A stretch of 11,473 bases of DNA from JBAZBO01 sp041671425 (GTDB lineage: Bacteria > Patescibacteriota > WWE3 > UBA101185 > UBA10185), in contig JBAZBO010000026.1 of assembly GCA_041671425.1 (NCBI GenBank), positions 1 to 11,473 on the forward strand. The letters run 5' to 3'. The translations under genes and the position numbers were made by a program. Shown one piece after another: positions 1 through 5,682 of the stretch; the stretch's first letter is position 1; every line of letters begins with the position of its first letter. The notes beneath the pieces are model-generated. The model saw nothing but the letters and a program-made list of their open reading frames with translations, did not search any database and was not told the origin of the DNA.

Positions 1-521
1 GTAATTAATCCCAGATTCTCCGCTATAAATTCTTTCGAGATTTTGGACAATTCTCTTAATTGCTCTTCATGCATATTATAGTACGGACTTTTTTCACTCC
101 AATCGCCATTCTTGTTTGCAGATAAATGAGTGTTTATCACAACTAAGGGGAACTGAGATACCTTCACTCCCAAGATACCTTTATGAAAAAGAAGTTTATA
201 GAAAATAGATTTGCGTTTTGCACTCCTCGTATGAAATCCATAAAAACCGACTTTCTCTAGTGGGTACTTGGAGAAAGTAATAAGGCCACTCTTGGGCCCA
301 ATGATACCAGCTTCAAAACACTTATATGGAAATTCTCGTAAATTCTTGGAAAGTCTCCATACAGAATCATAAGTTATAACTTCTTGAAGATTTAATACAT
401 CTATATTTAGGCGGCTCAGCTCTCTAGATATTGATCCCTGTCTTGCGATTATATTTTTACCGAACGGCACACTATAAGTGTTAAGGGTAAAAATGGTTAT
501 TCCCCAGGTTTTATTTAGCAT
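1..521 (-). CDS. EEP-family (endonuclease/exonuclease/phosphatase) protein, 3' end outside window
   Basis: The first 173 residues are visible and the rest runs off the left edge. The read begins with a beta strand ending in LNTY (N13), then has NLQEV (E47, the expected Mg2+ ligand), GLITFSKYPLE around 79-89, and VVINTHLS around 127-134 (N130, H132). These are the ordered signatures of the EEP metal-dependent phosphodiesterase fold, which includes sphingomyelinase-like enzymes, AP endonucleases and phosphatases. The later Asp and His catalytic motifs would lie outside the window, so activity and substrate cannot be judged. The ATG overlaps the end of the nucleotidyltransferase gene by 11 bases. 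A second in-frame ATG at 534-536 would add five residues (MRKIV), and neither start has a clear SD sequence. It is the last visible gene of the left operon and probably depends on coupled translation. Confidence 0.8.
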   Translation of the reverse strand, partial: MLNKTWGITIFTLNTYSVPFGKNIIARQGSISRELSRLNIDVLNLQEVITYDSVWRLSKNLREFPYKCFEAGIIGPKSGLITFSKYPLEKVGFYGFHTRSAKRKSIFYKLLFHKGILGVKVSQFPLVVINTHLSANKNGDWSEKSPYYNMHEEQLRELSKISKEFIAENLGLI

Positions 522-1548
522 AACTATTTTTCTCATTTTCTAACGAAAGTCTTAGAGCACTGAGAACCCAATTTTGAAAGATTTTGTACGTATGTGGAAG
601 ATTCTTCAGGTCATAATTTAATTGTCTGAGTTCGACTAATTCTTCTACAAACACATCTGTATCTTTCAAATTACCCGATCCTAAAATGTTAGTAACCTTT
701 TCAATAAGCATTTCCAATTCAAAAGGGAAAAATCCATAAAGTCTGTATTTTCCAAATCGCCAATTATTAAAATAGTCAATATCTCCAAATGACTCAATTA
801 ACTCCCACTCAACTTTTTCATACGTCCACATCAAAGAATGGGATAATTTTCTGAGAGACATATTCTTTGCTGGAATATTCTGAACTAGCTCTCTATAAAA
901 GTCTCGTCCCTCTTTTACTAAGAGGTTAAAATTTCCTCTGTAATAATTAGCAAATATTTTATCAAGGTCTTTGTGTAACGATACTTGAATACCATCTCTG
1001 AAGAATAATAGGTCTCTACAAAGTATGTACAACCACTTTTTTTCTTTTTTTAACCCAGCCTTATTAATAATCGCTGTTTCCCAGTTCTCAATAAATTCAT
1101 TAATACTGACAGCCAGGTCTGTTTTTACTTCCTCGCAGCTGTAAGTTGTTGTGTTAGGATTCCCAATAATTGTCCGTTGTTCCCCTCTATCATAAGGTAT
1201 ACCCAATCTTACTGGAAAAGCTTTATTGTATAATTTGGCTTCCTCCCCAGTTAATATTGTAGCTCTATTGTCGATAAAGGTACTTCTAAGTTTATATTGC
1301 TTAATAAGTTGCCTACGAATTTTTAAATCTTTGTTAGATAGTACTGCACTAACATCTAGAGGTTTGTTATTTTGGCTTGTTAAAATAAACCACACATCTA
1401 AATCACTTGTGGATGTTGGCTCTCCTCTACCATAACTTCCAAGTATTCTAACTTCATCAAATTTGGTTAAATCGCATTCTTTTTCGACAAGTCTTTTATA
1501 AGAATCTATTATTAATTTGCTGTGAGTTTCTTTGTCACCAAGCCCCAT
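511..1548 (-). CDS. Nucleotidyltransferase-fold (Pol beta-like) protein
   Basis: This 345-residue protein carries the Pol beta superfamily nucleotidyltransferase signature near its N-terminus: GSYGRG at 37-42 followed by SDLD at 48-51, with D49 and D51 as the paired metal-binding aspartates. D93 (in TFIDNR) is a candidate third carboxylate. The remaining roughly 230 residues are largely helical with many aromatic residues and resemble the helical C-terminal half of antibiotic or small-molecule nucleotidyltransferases. That resemblance is general, and I cannot assign a substrate. The family transfers a nucleotide from an NTP to a hydroxyl or other acceptor; the protein is likely cytosolic, with no signal peptide or membrane span. 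Its ATG overlaps the upstream PIG-L stop codon (TAATG) and no SD precedes it, so translation is probably coupled. A toxin or resistance role is possible, but the operon context with a deacetylase favours small-molecule modification. Confidence 0.8.
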   Translation of the reverse strand: MGLGDKETHSKLIIDSYKRLVEKECDLTKFDEVRILGSYGRGEPTSTSDLDVWFILTSQNNKPLDVSAVLSNKDLKIRRQLIKQYKLRSTFIDNRATILTGEEAKLYNKAFPVRLGIPYDRGEQRTIIGNPNTTTYSCEEVKTDLAVSINEFIENWETAIINKAGLKKEKKWLYILCRDLLFFRDGIQVSLHKDLDKIFANYYRGNFNLLVKEGRDFYRELVQNIPAKNMSLRKLSHSLMWTYEKVEWELIESFGDIDYFNNWRFGKYRLYGFFPFELEMLIEKVTNILGSGNLKDTDVFVEELVELRQLNYDLKNLPHTYKIFQNWVLSALRLSLENEKNSYAK

Positions 1549-2228
1549 TATTTTTTTAAATTTACAGTATTTCTCATCAAAGATATTCTTGTGAAATAAA
1601 GATAAAACTTTTCCGCATAGGATGCGTCTATTGCCAAACCTGTCTCCGCCCCTCTTGCCAATATTGATCTATCATCCATATATCTTGCATTTGCTTGAGA
1701 CCGAAACGCATTAACAGCTTCTAATTTTTTCTGCATATTTTCTTCTGTGAGTTCAACATATAAATTAGGAATAAAAACTTCTCTACTTCCCCAAGAAGGA
1801 TACATCAATATAGTCAGATACATGTTTCTAGTTGCTGATAAAGTTGCTTTGGAAACAGCTATGTGATCTTGATGATGGTCCTGCGTGTAGTGGGTTACAA
1901 CAACATCTGGACTGATTTTGATTAGAGTGCTTTCTATACTTGAAACAAGTTCTAGGTTATGTTGAACATTTCCGTCTGCAAAATTTAAAAAATGGGAGGA
2001 TTGTATTCCCATCATATCATTAACTTTTTTTTGTTCTTCTTCTCTAATACGGGGATCACTTTTTACCCCCCCACTTGTAACTAATATTGTTGATATTTTT
2101 GCAGAGTATCTGCTTATCAATGCTGAAATCAATCCGCTACATGATAATTCAATATCATCAGGATGAGCCCCAATAATTGCAACTTTGCTATCTTTTTTAA
2201 AATCTAAGAAATTATCACAATTAAACAT
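1548..2228 (-). CDS. PIG-L family (LmbE-like) zinc deacetylase
   Basis: This 226-residue protein has the PIG-L/LmbE signature AHPDD at 21-25 after a hydrophobic beta strand (VAIIG), and a second metal and catalytic motif HHQDH at 118-122. By comparison with MshB-type enzymes, H22, D25 and H122 should bind zinc, D24 should be the general base, and H119 should correspond to the second catalytic histidine. Family members remove N-acetyl groups from GlcNAc-containing lipids, thiols or antibiotic intermediates. The length is typical for a full single-domain member and there is no signal peptide. It is the first gene of the left minus-strand operon, with an AAGGGAA ribosome site just before the ATG and a candidate promoter directly upstream. 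The substrate is unknown; coupling to a nucleotidyltransferase and an EEP protein suggests a modified sugar or lipid conjugate. Confidence 0.88.
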   Translation of the reverse strand: MFNCDNFLDFKKDSKVAIIGAHPDDIELSCSGLISALISRYSAKISTILVTSGGVKSDPRIREEEQKKVNDMMGIQSSHFLNFADGNVQHNLELVSSIESTLIKISPDVVVTHYTQDHHQDHIAVSKATLSATRNMYLTILMYPSWGSREVFIPNLYVELTEENMQKKLEAVNAFRSQANARYMDDRSILARGAETGLAIDASYAEKFYLYFTRISLMRNTVNLKK

Positions 2229-2243
2229 AGTTCCCTTGCGTAT

Positions 2244-2252
2244 ATTGTAGCA
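2244..2252 (-). promoter_or_regulatory. Extended -10 promoter for the PIG-L operon
   Basis: Read on the minus strand this is TGCTACAAT, a full extended -10 element (TGn plus TACAAT, 5 of 6 to consensus). No good -35 box is present at 16-18 bp. The predicted start near 2237-2238 would give a leader of only about 9 nt whose first bases are the AAGGGAA ribosome site. Confidence 0.5.
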
Positions 2253-2340
2253 AAAACGGCCTTAATTCTATAAAAACTATCAGCTAGATTGATTAAACTT
2301 GGCTCTGCAAAGCACAATATAAGTTGTTAACCCCATAGCA

Positions 2341-2368
2341 TTGACTTGCGCTTTTTTAAACTTATAAT
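2341..2368 (+). promoter_or_regulatory. Sigma-70-type promoter for the G+C-rich island
   Basis: A -35 box TTGACT (2341-2346) and a perfect -10 TATAAT (2363-2368) are separated by 16 bp. Transcription would start near 2375, giving a leader of about 35 nt ending in the AAGGAG ribosome site (2398-2403) 6 nt before a GTG start. A short inverted repeat GTTC-CA-GAAC (2371-2380) covers the predicted start. This is the best consensus promoter in the window. The sequence between it and the divergent PIG-L promoter (about 2253-2340) shows nothing else that I recognise. Confidence 0.7.
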
Positions 2369-2409
2369 CGGTTCCAGAACAATAACCTCAGTGTAAAAAG
2401 GAGAGAACT

Positions 2410-2751
2410 GTGGATAATCAAGCGGTCCAAATCCTGGATGATCGAAGACCAACCAACCTCATCCTGACTGCGGAGTTTGCGATAGTAGTGAATGAGGTAG
2501 TAAGGAAACTACCACCAGACACCCCGTGCAGAGATCTGAGGTACGGAGCCAACCCGCAATGGGAGGCTTTCCGTAGGACAATTACAGTTGTCCAAAGAGC
2601 TGCTCTCACCAGAGCGCTGGGCTGTGTCGCTACCGCGCATTCTACCGTCGAACAGGTGAGCAAGAAATCAATTAGAGAATTGGAGGGACGGAAAGCCACA
2701 AAGGTCACTGCTGCGTTTCTGTATCTGGCATTTAGGCTCCAGCATACCTAA
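2410..2751 (+). CDS. Unrecognised small protein, first gene of the G+C-rich island
   Basis: This 113-residue protein is not one I recognise. The GTG start is supported by AAGGAG 6 nt upstream and a consensus promoter before that. The sequence looks mainly helical, basic overall (many Arg and Lys), with no signal peptide or membrane span. Residues 58-113 appear to form two or three helices ending in a hydrophobic segment (FLYLAFRL). Two cysteines (C40, C72) are too far apart for a metal motif. The codons are much richer in G+C than those of the left operon, suggesting transfer. It is followed after 33 nt by the HNH-like gene, which has its own SD, so the two are probably one transcript. A long ORF lies antisense (2418-2708), but the promoter and ribosome site point to the plus-strand frame. 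Confidence 0.6.
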   Translation: MDNQAVQILDDRRPTNLILTAEFAIVVNEVVRKLPPDTPCRDLRYGANPQWEAFRRTITVVQRAALTRALGCVATAHSTVEQVSKKSIRELEGRKATKVTAAFLYLAFRLQHT

Positions 2752-2784
2752 ATCGTGTGCGGAGAAGACCGGGAGGATGATAGC

Positions 2785-3306
2785 ATGGGCACTCCTGAGT
2801 TTGTTGATAGGGCTAAGGGAAGACGTCAATGGTGGATCTGCCCCAAGTGCGGACGGCGCAACTTGCTAGGAAGAAAGTACCGGGATGGCATCTGTTCCGA
2901 GTGTGGTAACGAACAGGTCAAACGATCCTTCTGGCCAGAGGATACCCGCAACTGGATCATCCGAAGAGATGGCGGTTGTGCAATGAATCCCTTCGTAAGT
3001 TTCAAGAACGTGGGTCTTTGCCAGGGGGGTTTGCAGGTCGTCCATCTCAGGTTGCGCCAACATGGCGGCAGTATGACCAGACCAGAGAATGGGATCACAC
3101 TCTGCGCGGGGCACGCTGACTGGCTTCTTACTGGAAGGAGAAGAGCCCGGGAACTCTACGACCAAGACACTGGTGCTTTTGGTCGCTGGCATGCGGAGTT
3201 TCTGTACATATCACCTTCGAGACTGTCCAAGAGTATAAGGGAGTGGAGGATCTTCCTCTCCGGGATATCCTGGGCTCGCACTCAAGAGGCGGAAAGAAGA
3301 AGGTGA
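2785..3306 (+). CDS. Zinc-ribbon plus HNH-like putative endonuclease
   Basis: With the ATG at 2785 this is a 173-residue protein. A GTG at 2755 would add 10 residues, but GGGAGG at 2771-2776 is ideally placed 8 nt before the ATG, so I chose the ATG. Residues 19-40 form a four-cysteine zinc ribbon (CPKC at 19-22, CSEC at 37-40). Residues 59-113 read like an HNH endonuclease core: IIRRDGGC, then LQVVHLRLR (H87), a GG turn, PENGITLC (N102, C107) and GHADWL (H110). H87, N102 and H110 are the candidate HNH triad. The usual second CxxC pair is incomplete (C65, C79, C107), so the motif is divergent and activity is uncertain. The C-terminus is basic (ends ERRR). Codon use matches the small ORF upstream and not the neighbouring operons. 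A mobile-element or defence nuclease is likely. Confidence 0.65.
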   Translation: MGTPEFVDRAKGRRQWWICPKCGRRNLLGRKYRDGICSECGNEQVKRSFWPEDTRNWIIRRDGGCAMNPFVSFKNVGLCQGGLQVVHLRLRQHGGSMTRPENGITLCAGHADWLLTGRRRARELYDQDTGAFGRWHAEFLYISPSRLSKSIREWRIFLSGISWARTQEAERRR

Positions 3307-3339
3307 CAAGTGCTCTAGCCAAAACCTAGGAACCAGCCC

Positions 3340-3406
3340 AAGGGGCGTCTTTTGTATGTAGTGCATCCGCACCGCAGCAACTGACGCCCTTTGTCATTTC
3401 ATACAA
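3340..3406 (+). other. Two interleaved inverted repeats after the HNH gene (structured RNA or terminator)
   Basis: Arm A (AAGGGGCGTC, 3340-3349) pairs with A' (GACGCCCTTT, 3383-3392) over 10 bp including one G-U. Arm B (TTGTATG, 3352-3358) pairs with B' (CATACAA, 3400-3406) over 7 bp. The order A-B-A'-B' is not nested, so the two stems could only coexist as a pseudoknot or act as alternative folds. A small hairpin (GTGC-ATCC-GCAC, 3361-3372) lies between B and A'. A/A' followed by TTTGTCATTT could serve as a long-loop terminator for the HNH transcript. The rest of the gap between 3307 and 3427 shows no gene. Confidence 0.5.
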
Positions 3407-3427
3407 GGATATATTTTGTAACCTTAA

Positions 3428-3712
3428 CTACCTACTAACCCTGTTTATCTTTACAGCTTTCCCGTTAACCAAGGCATCTGCTACTTTTTTACACGCTGAG
3501 TCCACTGTTCTTGCAAAAGTTGGCTGAGATATCCCCATCCTTTCAGCTGACATTGTTTGGTCAAGACCATCCACAAGATAAAGCTTTATGGCTTCTATTT
3601 CGTCGGGCAATAATTCTACCTCCTCCAAATCCCTCAGGGGAACACCCCTGGGTTTAAAGTAATCAACATTTGGACTAAATTGTAAACATCGTTTTATTCT
3701 TGGTCTCGTCAT
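3428..3712 (-). CDS. DUF134 (UPF0251) family putative DNA-binding protein
   Basis: This 94-residue protein matches the DUF134 pattern throughout: MTRPRIKR at the start, DYFKPRGVPL around 17-26, LEEVELLPDEIEAIKL around 29-43, and a helix-turn-helix region (about 50-77) with AERMGISQPTFARTV. It ends with the family-typical ALVNGKAVKI. The helix-turn-helix resembles sigma-70 region 4, and the family is presumed to bind DNA; the true function is not established. The length is normal for the family. The ATG has an AGGA ribosome site in TAGGAAGTAT just upstream. It lies 72 nt downstream of the DUF5320 gene, a common partner of this family, and probably shares its transcript. It may regulate that operon. 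Confidence 0.88.
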   Translation of the reverse strand: MTRPRIKRCLQFSPNVDYFKPRGVPLRDLEEVELLPDEIEAIKLYLVDGLDQTMSAERMGISQPTFARTVDSACKKVADALVNGKAVKINRVSR

Positions 3713-3741
3713 ATACTTCCTACTAAAATGATACTACGGGT

Positions 3742-3780
3742 GAACCCTGCCTGTGTTTGCAGAGGCACAAGCAGGGGTTC
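3742..3780 (-). other. Intergenic hairpin between the DUF5320 and DUF134 genes
   Basis: GAACCCTGC (3742-3750) pairs with GCAGGGGTTC (3771-3780) with one bulged G, and an inner TGTG/CACA adds four more pairs. Read in the direction of transcription the stem is not followed by a T-run, so it is a weak terminator. It may be an attenuator, an mRNA-processing site or a stabilising element that sets relative levels of the two proteins. Confidence 0.5.
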
Positions 3781-3784
3781 TCTT

Positions 3785-4036
3785 TCATTCACCCTTGCTT
3801 AGCTCTTCTTCCTCTTTCTTTACATCTTCTAGCTCCTCCTCAAGAGCCTCTCTGTAATCTGCAAGTGCTTTTCTCTGGTCCTCAGTGGTCTGGGGCCAGA
3901 TCCAGTTGAAGTATCTACCCATACCTCTTCCCATACCAAATCTCCCTCGCCAACCCAAACCCATACCACATGGGCCGAAACCTCTTCCAGTCATCTTCCC
4001 TTGTCCCATAGGACCTGTACCATCAAATCTTGGCAT
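3785..4036 (-). CDS. DUF5320 domain protein, glycine- and methionine-rich
   Basis: This 83-residue protein begins MPRFDGTGPMGQG and continues with MTGRGFGPCGMG, the hallmark N-terminus of DUF5320 proteins. Residues 1-41 are rich in Gly, Met, Arg and Phe with a single Cys (C23). Residues 51-80 form an acidic, charged helix likely to be a coiled coil (YREALEEELEDVKKEEEE). The function is unknown; the family is often found beside DUF134 and iron-sulfur or metal genes, as it is here. I chose the ATG at 4034-4036, because the GTG at 4043-4045 overlaps the AAGAAGG ribosome site, which sits 8 nt before this ATG. The GTG start would give 86 residues. The gene has its own promoter with two palindromes. 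Confidence 0.85.
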   Translation of the reverse strand: MPRFDGTGPMGQGKMTGRGFGPCGMGLGWRGRFGMGRGMGRYFNWIWPQTTEDQRKALADYREALEEELEDVKKEEEELSKGE

Positions 4037-4064
4037 TTCGCTCACCTTCTTTCACAAAAGATAT

Positions 4065-4078
4065 TGAATATGTATTCA
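4065..4078 (-). promoter_or_regulatory. SmtB/ArsR-like palindrome at the DUF5320 transcription start
   Basis: TGAATA-TG-TATTCA is a perfect 6-2-6 inverted repeat. It directly abuts the -10 box and spans the predicted transcription start near 4071. Its form (TGAAnAnnTnTTCA) resembles the operators bound by SmtB/CzrA-type ArsR-family metal repressors. No ArsR-like regulator is encoded in this window, so the binding protein is inferred. Confidence 0.45.
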
Positions 4079-4105
4079 TAATAGCACTCTAGGAATACTT
4101 GTCTA
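4078..4105 (-). promoter_or_regulatory. Promoter of the DUF5320-DUF134 operon
   Basis: Read on the minus strand, the -35 box is TAGACA (4100-4105) and the -10 box is TATTAT (4078-4083), separated by 16 bp. The extended -10 motif TGC is at 4084-4086. Both hexamers match the consensus at 5 of 6 positions. Confidence 0.65.
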
Positions 4106-4110
4106 GTATT
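4094..4110 (-). promoter_or_regulatory. Second palindrome, over the DUF5320 -35 box
   Basis: AATACT-N5-AGTATT is a perfect 6-5-6 inverted repeat fully covering the -35 hexamer. A protein bound here would block RNA polymerase, so it is a candidate operator. It differs in sequence and spacing from the palindrome at the transcription start, suggesting either two regulators or two modes of binding. Confidence 0.4.
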
Positions 4111-4111
4111 A

Positions 4112-4132
4112 AGGTGGTATACAAAACCACCT
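4112..4132 (-). terminator. Hairpin downstream of the GT-C gene, possible terminator
   Basis: AGGTGGT and ACCACCT form a perfect 7-bp stem with a 7-nt loop, 12 nt past the stop codon of the upstream glycosyltransferase-like gene. On the minus strand the stem is followed by TTAATACT, a poor U-tract, so termination would be weak. It also lies immediately upstream of the DUF5320 promoter. Confidence 0.4.
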
Positions 4133-4144
4133 GTGAAAAAGGCG

Positions 4145-5617
4145 TTAATTAACTAGGTATTTATAGATAAAAAGGCCTCTTTTTACAGCCATGGAGTCAT
4201 TGAAAGATACCAATAGCTCCGCAGGATTGGTTGAAGTGTGAATAGGATAGGTGGTTAACAATAAAATATCTTTATTTCCATCCTCATATCTTTCCCAAGC
4301 TCTAGTAAACAACCTCTCTTCACTAGGATCGGTACTCTTCCTTTTATTGTCGTATACTACAAAAAGCTGTTTCTTGTTCAGTTTTGAAACTAACATTGGT
4401 TTGTCGAGATACATCGCTACATCCATCGGACCCACATCACTGTCCCCGATCAAGTAATAGCTGCTCAAATTTGACTCTTTGATAAAATCTCCCGCAGCGG
4501 AGGCATAGTAAAATACCCTACTGTAATCAGTTAACCACAGCTTCGCACCTGCATATATCTGGCCAGCAAATAGCAGCAGTAAGAAGGTGCCCCTTAAGAA
4601 GCTTAGAGATTTGTTAACACCACCAAACACCGACTCATGTCCAAGCCAAATAGCACAGATGAAAGCTATATAAATGTGCCCCTGGTGCCTCAACGCCCCT
4701 GAAAAGTTGACATAGGAAAAAAGCACTAAACAAAAGGCTACAAACAGAAAGTATGTTAACCCAATCTTGCTTCTAAACAAAATGGCTGCGCATATCAAAA
4801 CTATTACAATAGACAAGAAAAACTTAGCATCAAGATTGCCAAGGAAATTGGAATTCCACAGAATTGTTCTAATACTGGGTATAGGAATAAAGCTATTCCA
4901 CACGAATGAAACACTCTGCTTCAGCAATTTCAGATCAAAGTAGGATCTTGTCATTTTATAAGATCCATCAGCGGGCGGTAATGCAAGAACATAAGCCAAT
5001 AAGCAGACAATAATCCCTAATGAAACGAAATACCCCAAATTCAACTTTTCCTTTTTTAGCTTGAAGAACCTCTCGGATACTGTTGCCGCAATAAAACCCA
5101 TGGACATTATCGTTCCGTAAGGGCTTGTGAAGGCCAGCAGGGCTAGTACAAAGTTATAAAAAAGCGGATGCCTTTCCTTATCTTTAAAAAGCGCGCATGA
5201 CAGGAAAGCAAGGAAAAGCGTCAGAGCATAGTGTCTTGAGATAACTCCATATTCGTATATAAAGAAATACCCAAAGACTATTAGGACTTTAAAACCAATG
5301 TGGAACTTCGCGTATCTTAACAGGACGAATACAGCTGCAAGAATAAAGATGAAGTTCAGGATCTTTATCGCTATTACATCCCTGGTAATTCTTGAAACAA
5401 AAAACAGGATCATGTGCCACAACCCAGAATTACCCTCATACCTTAGGTTGTAGTAGAGATCCATGGGTGTCTTACTAGCCCGGGATAACGACCAAGCCTG
5501 AAGCTCGTCACCCCACATTTCATGCCTGGCCAGGCCTAATGCCGTAAGAACAGCAAAGACGACCAGTATAACTGGAACATAGTATTTTCTGTAGCGCGTC
5601 AACGAAGAGGCTGGCAT
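4145..5617 (-). CDS. GT-C-fold membrane protein, glycosyltransferase-like (GT39/ArnT-like)
   Basis: With the ATG at 5615-5617 this is a 490-residue polytopic membrane protein with many hydrophobic spans up to about residue 360, then a soluble C-terminal part. The first extracytoplasmic loop contains WGDELQAW (D37, E38), followed by YEGNSGLWHM around 60-69. This Asp-Glu loop is the catalytic hallmark of GT-C enzymes (PMT, ArnT), which move sugars from lipid-phosphate carriers to acceptors outside the membrane. The exact sugar and acceptor are unknown. A TTG at 5636-5638 would add seven residues (MLRYNYC), but those codons lie across the -10 box, so I rejected it. The ATG is 6 nt after the -10 box and has no SD, implying leaderless translation. 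Confidence 0.7.
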   Translation of the reverse strand: MPASSLTRYRKYYVPVILVVFAVLTALGLARHEMWGDELQAWSLSRASKTPMDLYYNLRYEGNSGLWHMILFFVSRITRDVIAIKILNFIFILAAVFVLLRYAKFHIGFKVLIVFGYFFIYEYGVISRHYALTLFLAFLSCALFKDKERHPLFYNFVLALLAFTSPYGTIMSMGFIAATVSERFFKLKKEKLNLGYFVSLGIIVCLLAYVLALPPADGSYKMTRSYFDLKLLKQSVSFVWNSFIPIPSIRTILWNSNFLGNLDAKFFLSIVIVLICAAILFRSKIGLTYFLFVAFCLVLFSYVNFSGALRHQGHIYIAFICAIWLGHESVFGGVNKSLSFLRGTFLLLLFAGQIYAGAKLWLTDYSRVFYYASAAGDFIKESNLSSYYLIGDSDVGPMDVAMYLDKPMLVSKLNKKQLFVVYDNKRKSTDPSEERLFTRAWERYEDGNKDILLLTTYPIHTSTNPAELLVSFNDSMAVKRGLFIYKYLVN

Positions 5618-5623
5618 GCAGTA

Positions 5624-5660
5624 ATTATAACGTAGCAAACCCCGTCAATAATACCCGGAA
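5624..5660 (-). promoter_or_regulatory. Leaderless-type promoter P1 of the GT-C gene
   Basis: On the minus strand the 37-nt element starts TTCCGGGTATTATTGA and ends in a perfect TATAAT (5624-5629), with TTGCTACG just before it. Six nucleotides separate the -10 box from the ATG, so the predicted transcription start is the A of ATG. A TTGACG lies only 13 bp upstream of the -10 box, too close for a normal -35. It matches the P2 element at 8148-8184 at 32 of 37 positions without gaps. Confidence 0.65.
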
Positions 5661-5682
5661 AAAATCTATTCGTGAGCACCTT

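Noticed and set aside
2418..2708. 96-residue minus-strand ORF opposite the 113-residue gene
   Set aside because: No promoter or SD; the plus-strand frame has both.
2755..2784. GTG start adding 10 residues to the HNH-like protein
   Set aside because: The GGGAGG at 2771-2776 is placed for the ATG at 2785, and the added residues lie across it.
2785..3410. IscB/HEARO-type RNA-guided nuclease unit
   Set aside because: The HNH-like protein lacks RuvC motifs and an arginine-rich bridge helix, and the structured segment is downstream, not upstream as in IscB loci.
5618..5638. TTG start giving the GT-C protein an MLRYN N-terminus, like the MLRYN of the 7218-8162 frame
   Set aside because: In both cases the codons are translations of the shared promoter and -10 box, not protein similarity. 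ATG (5617) and GTG (8141) starts fit better.
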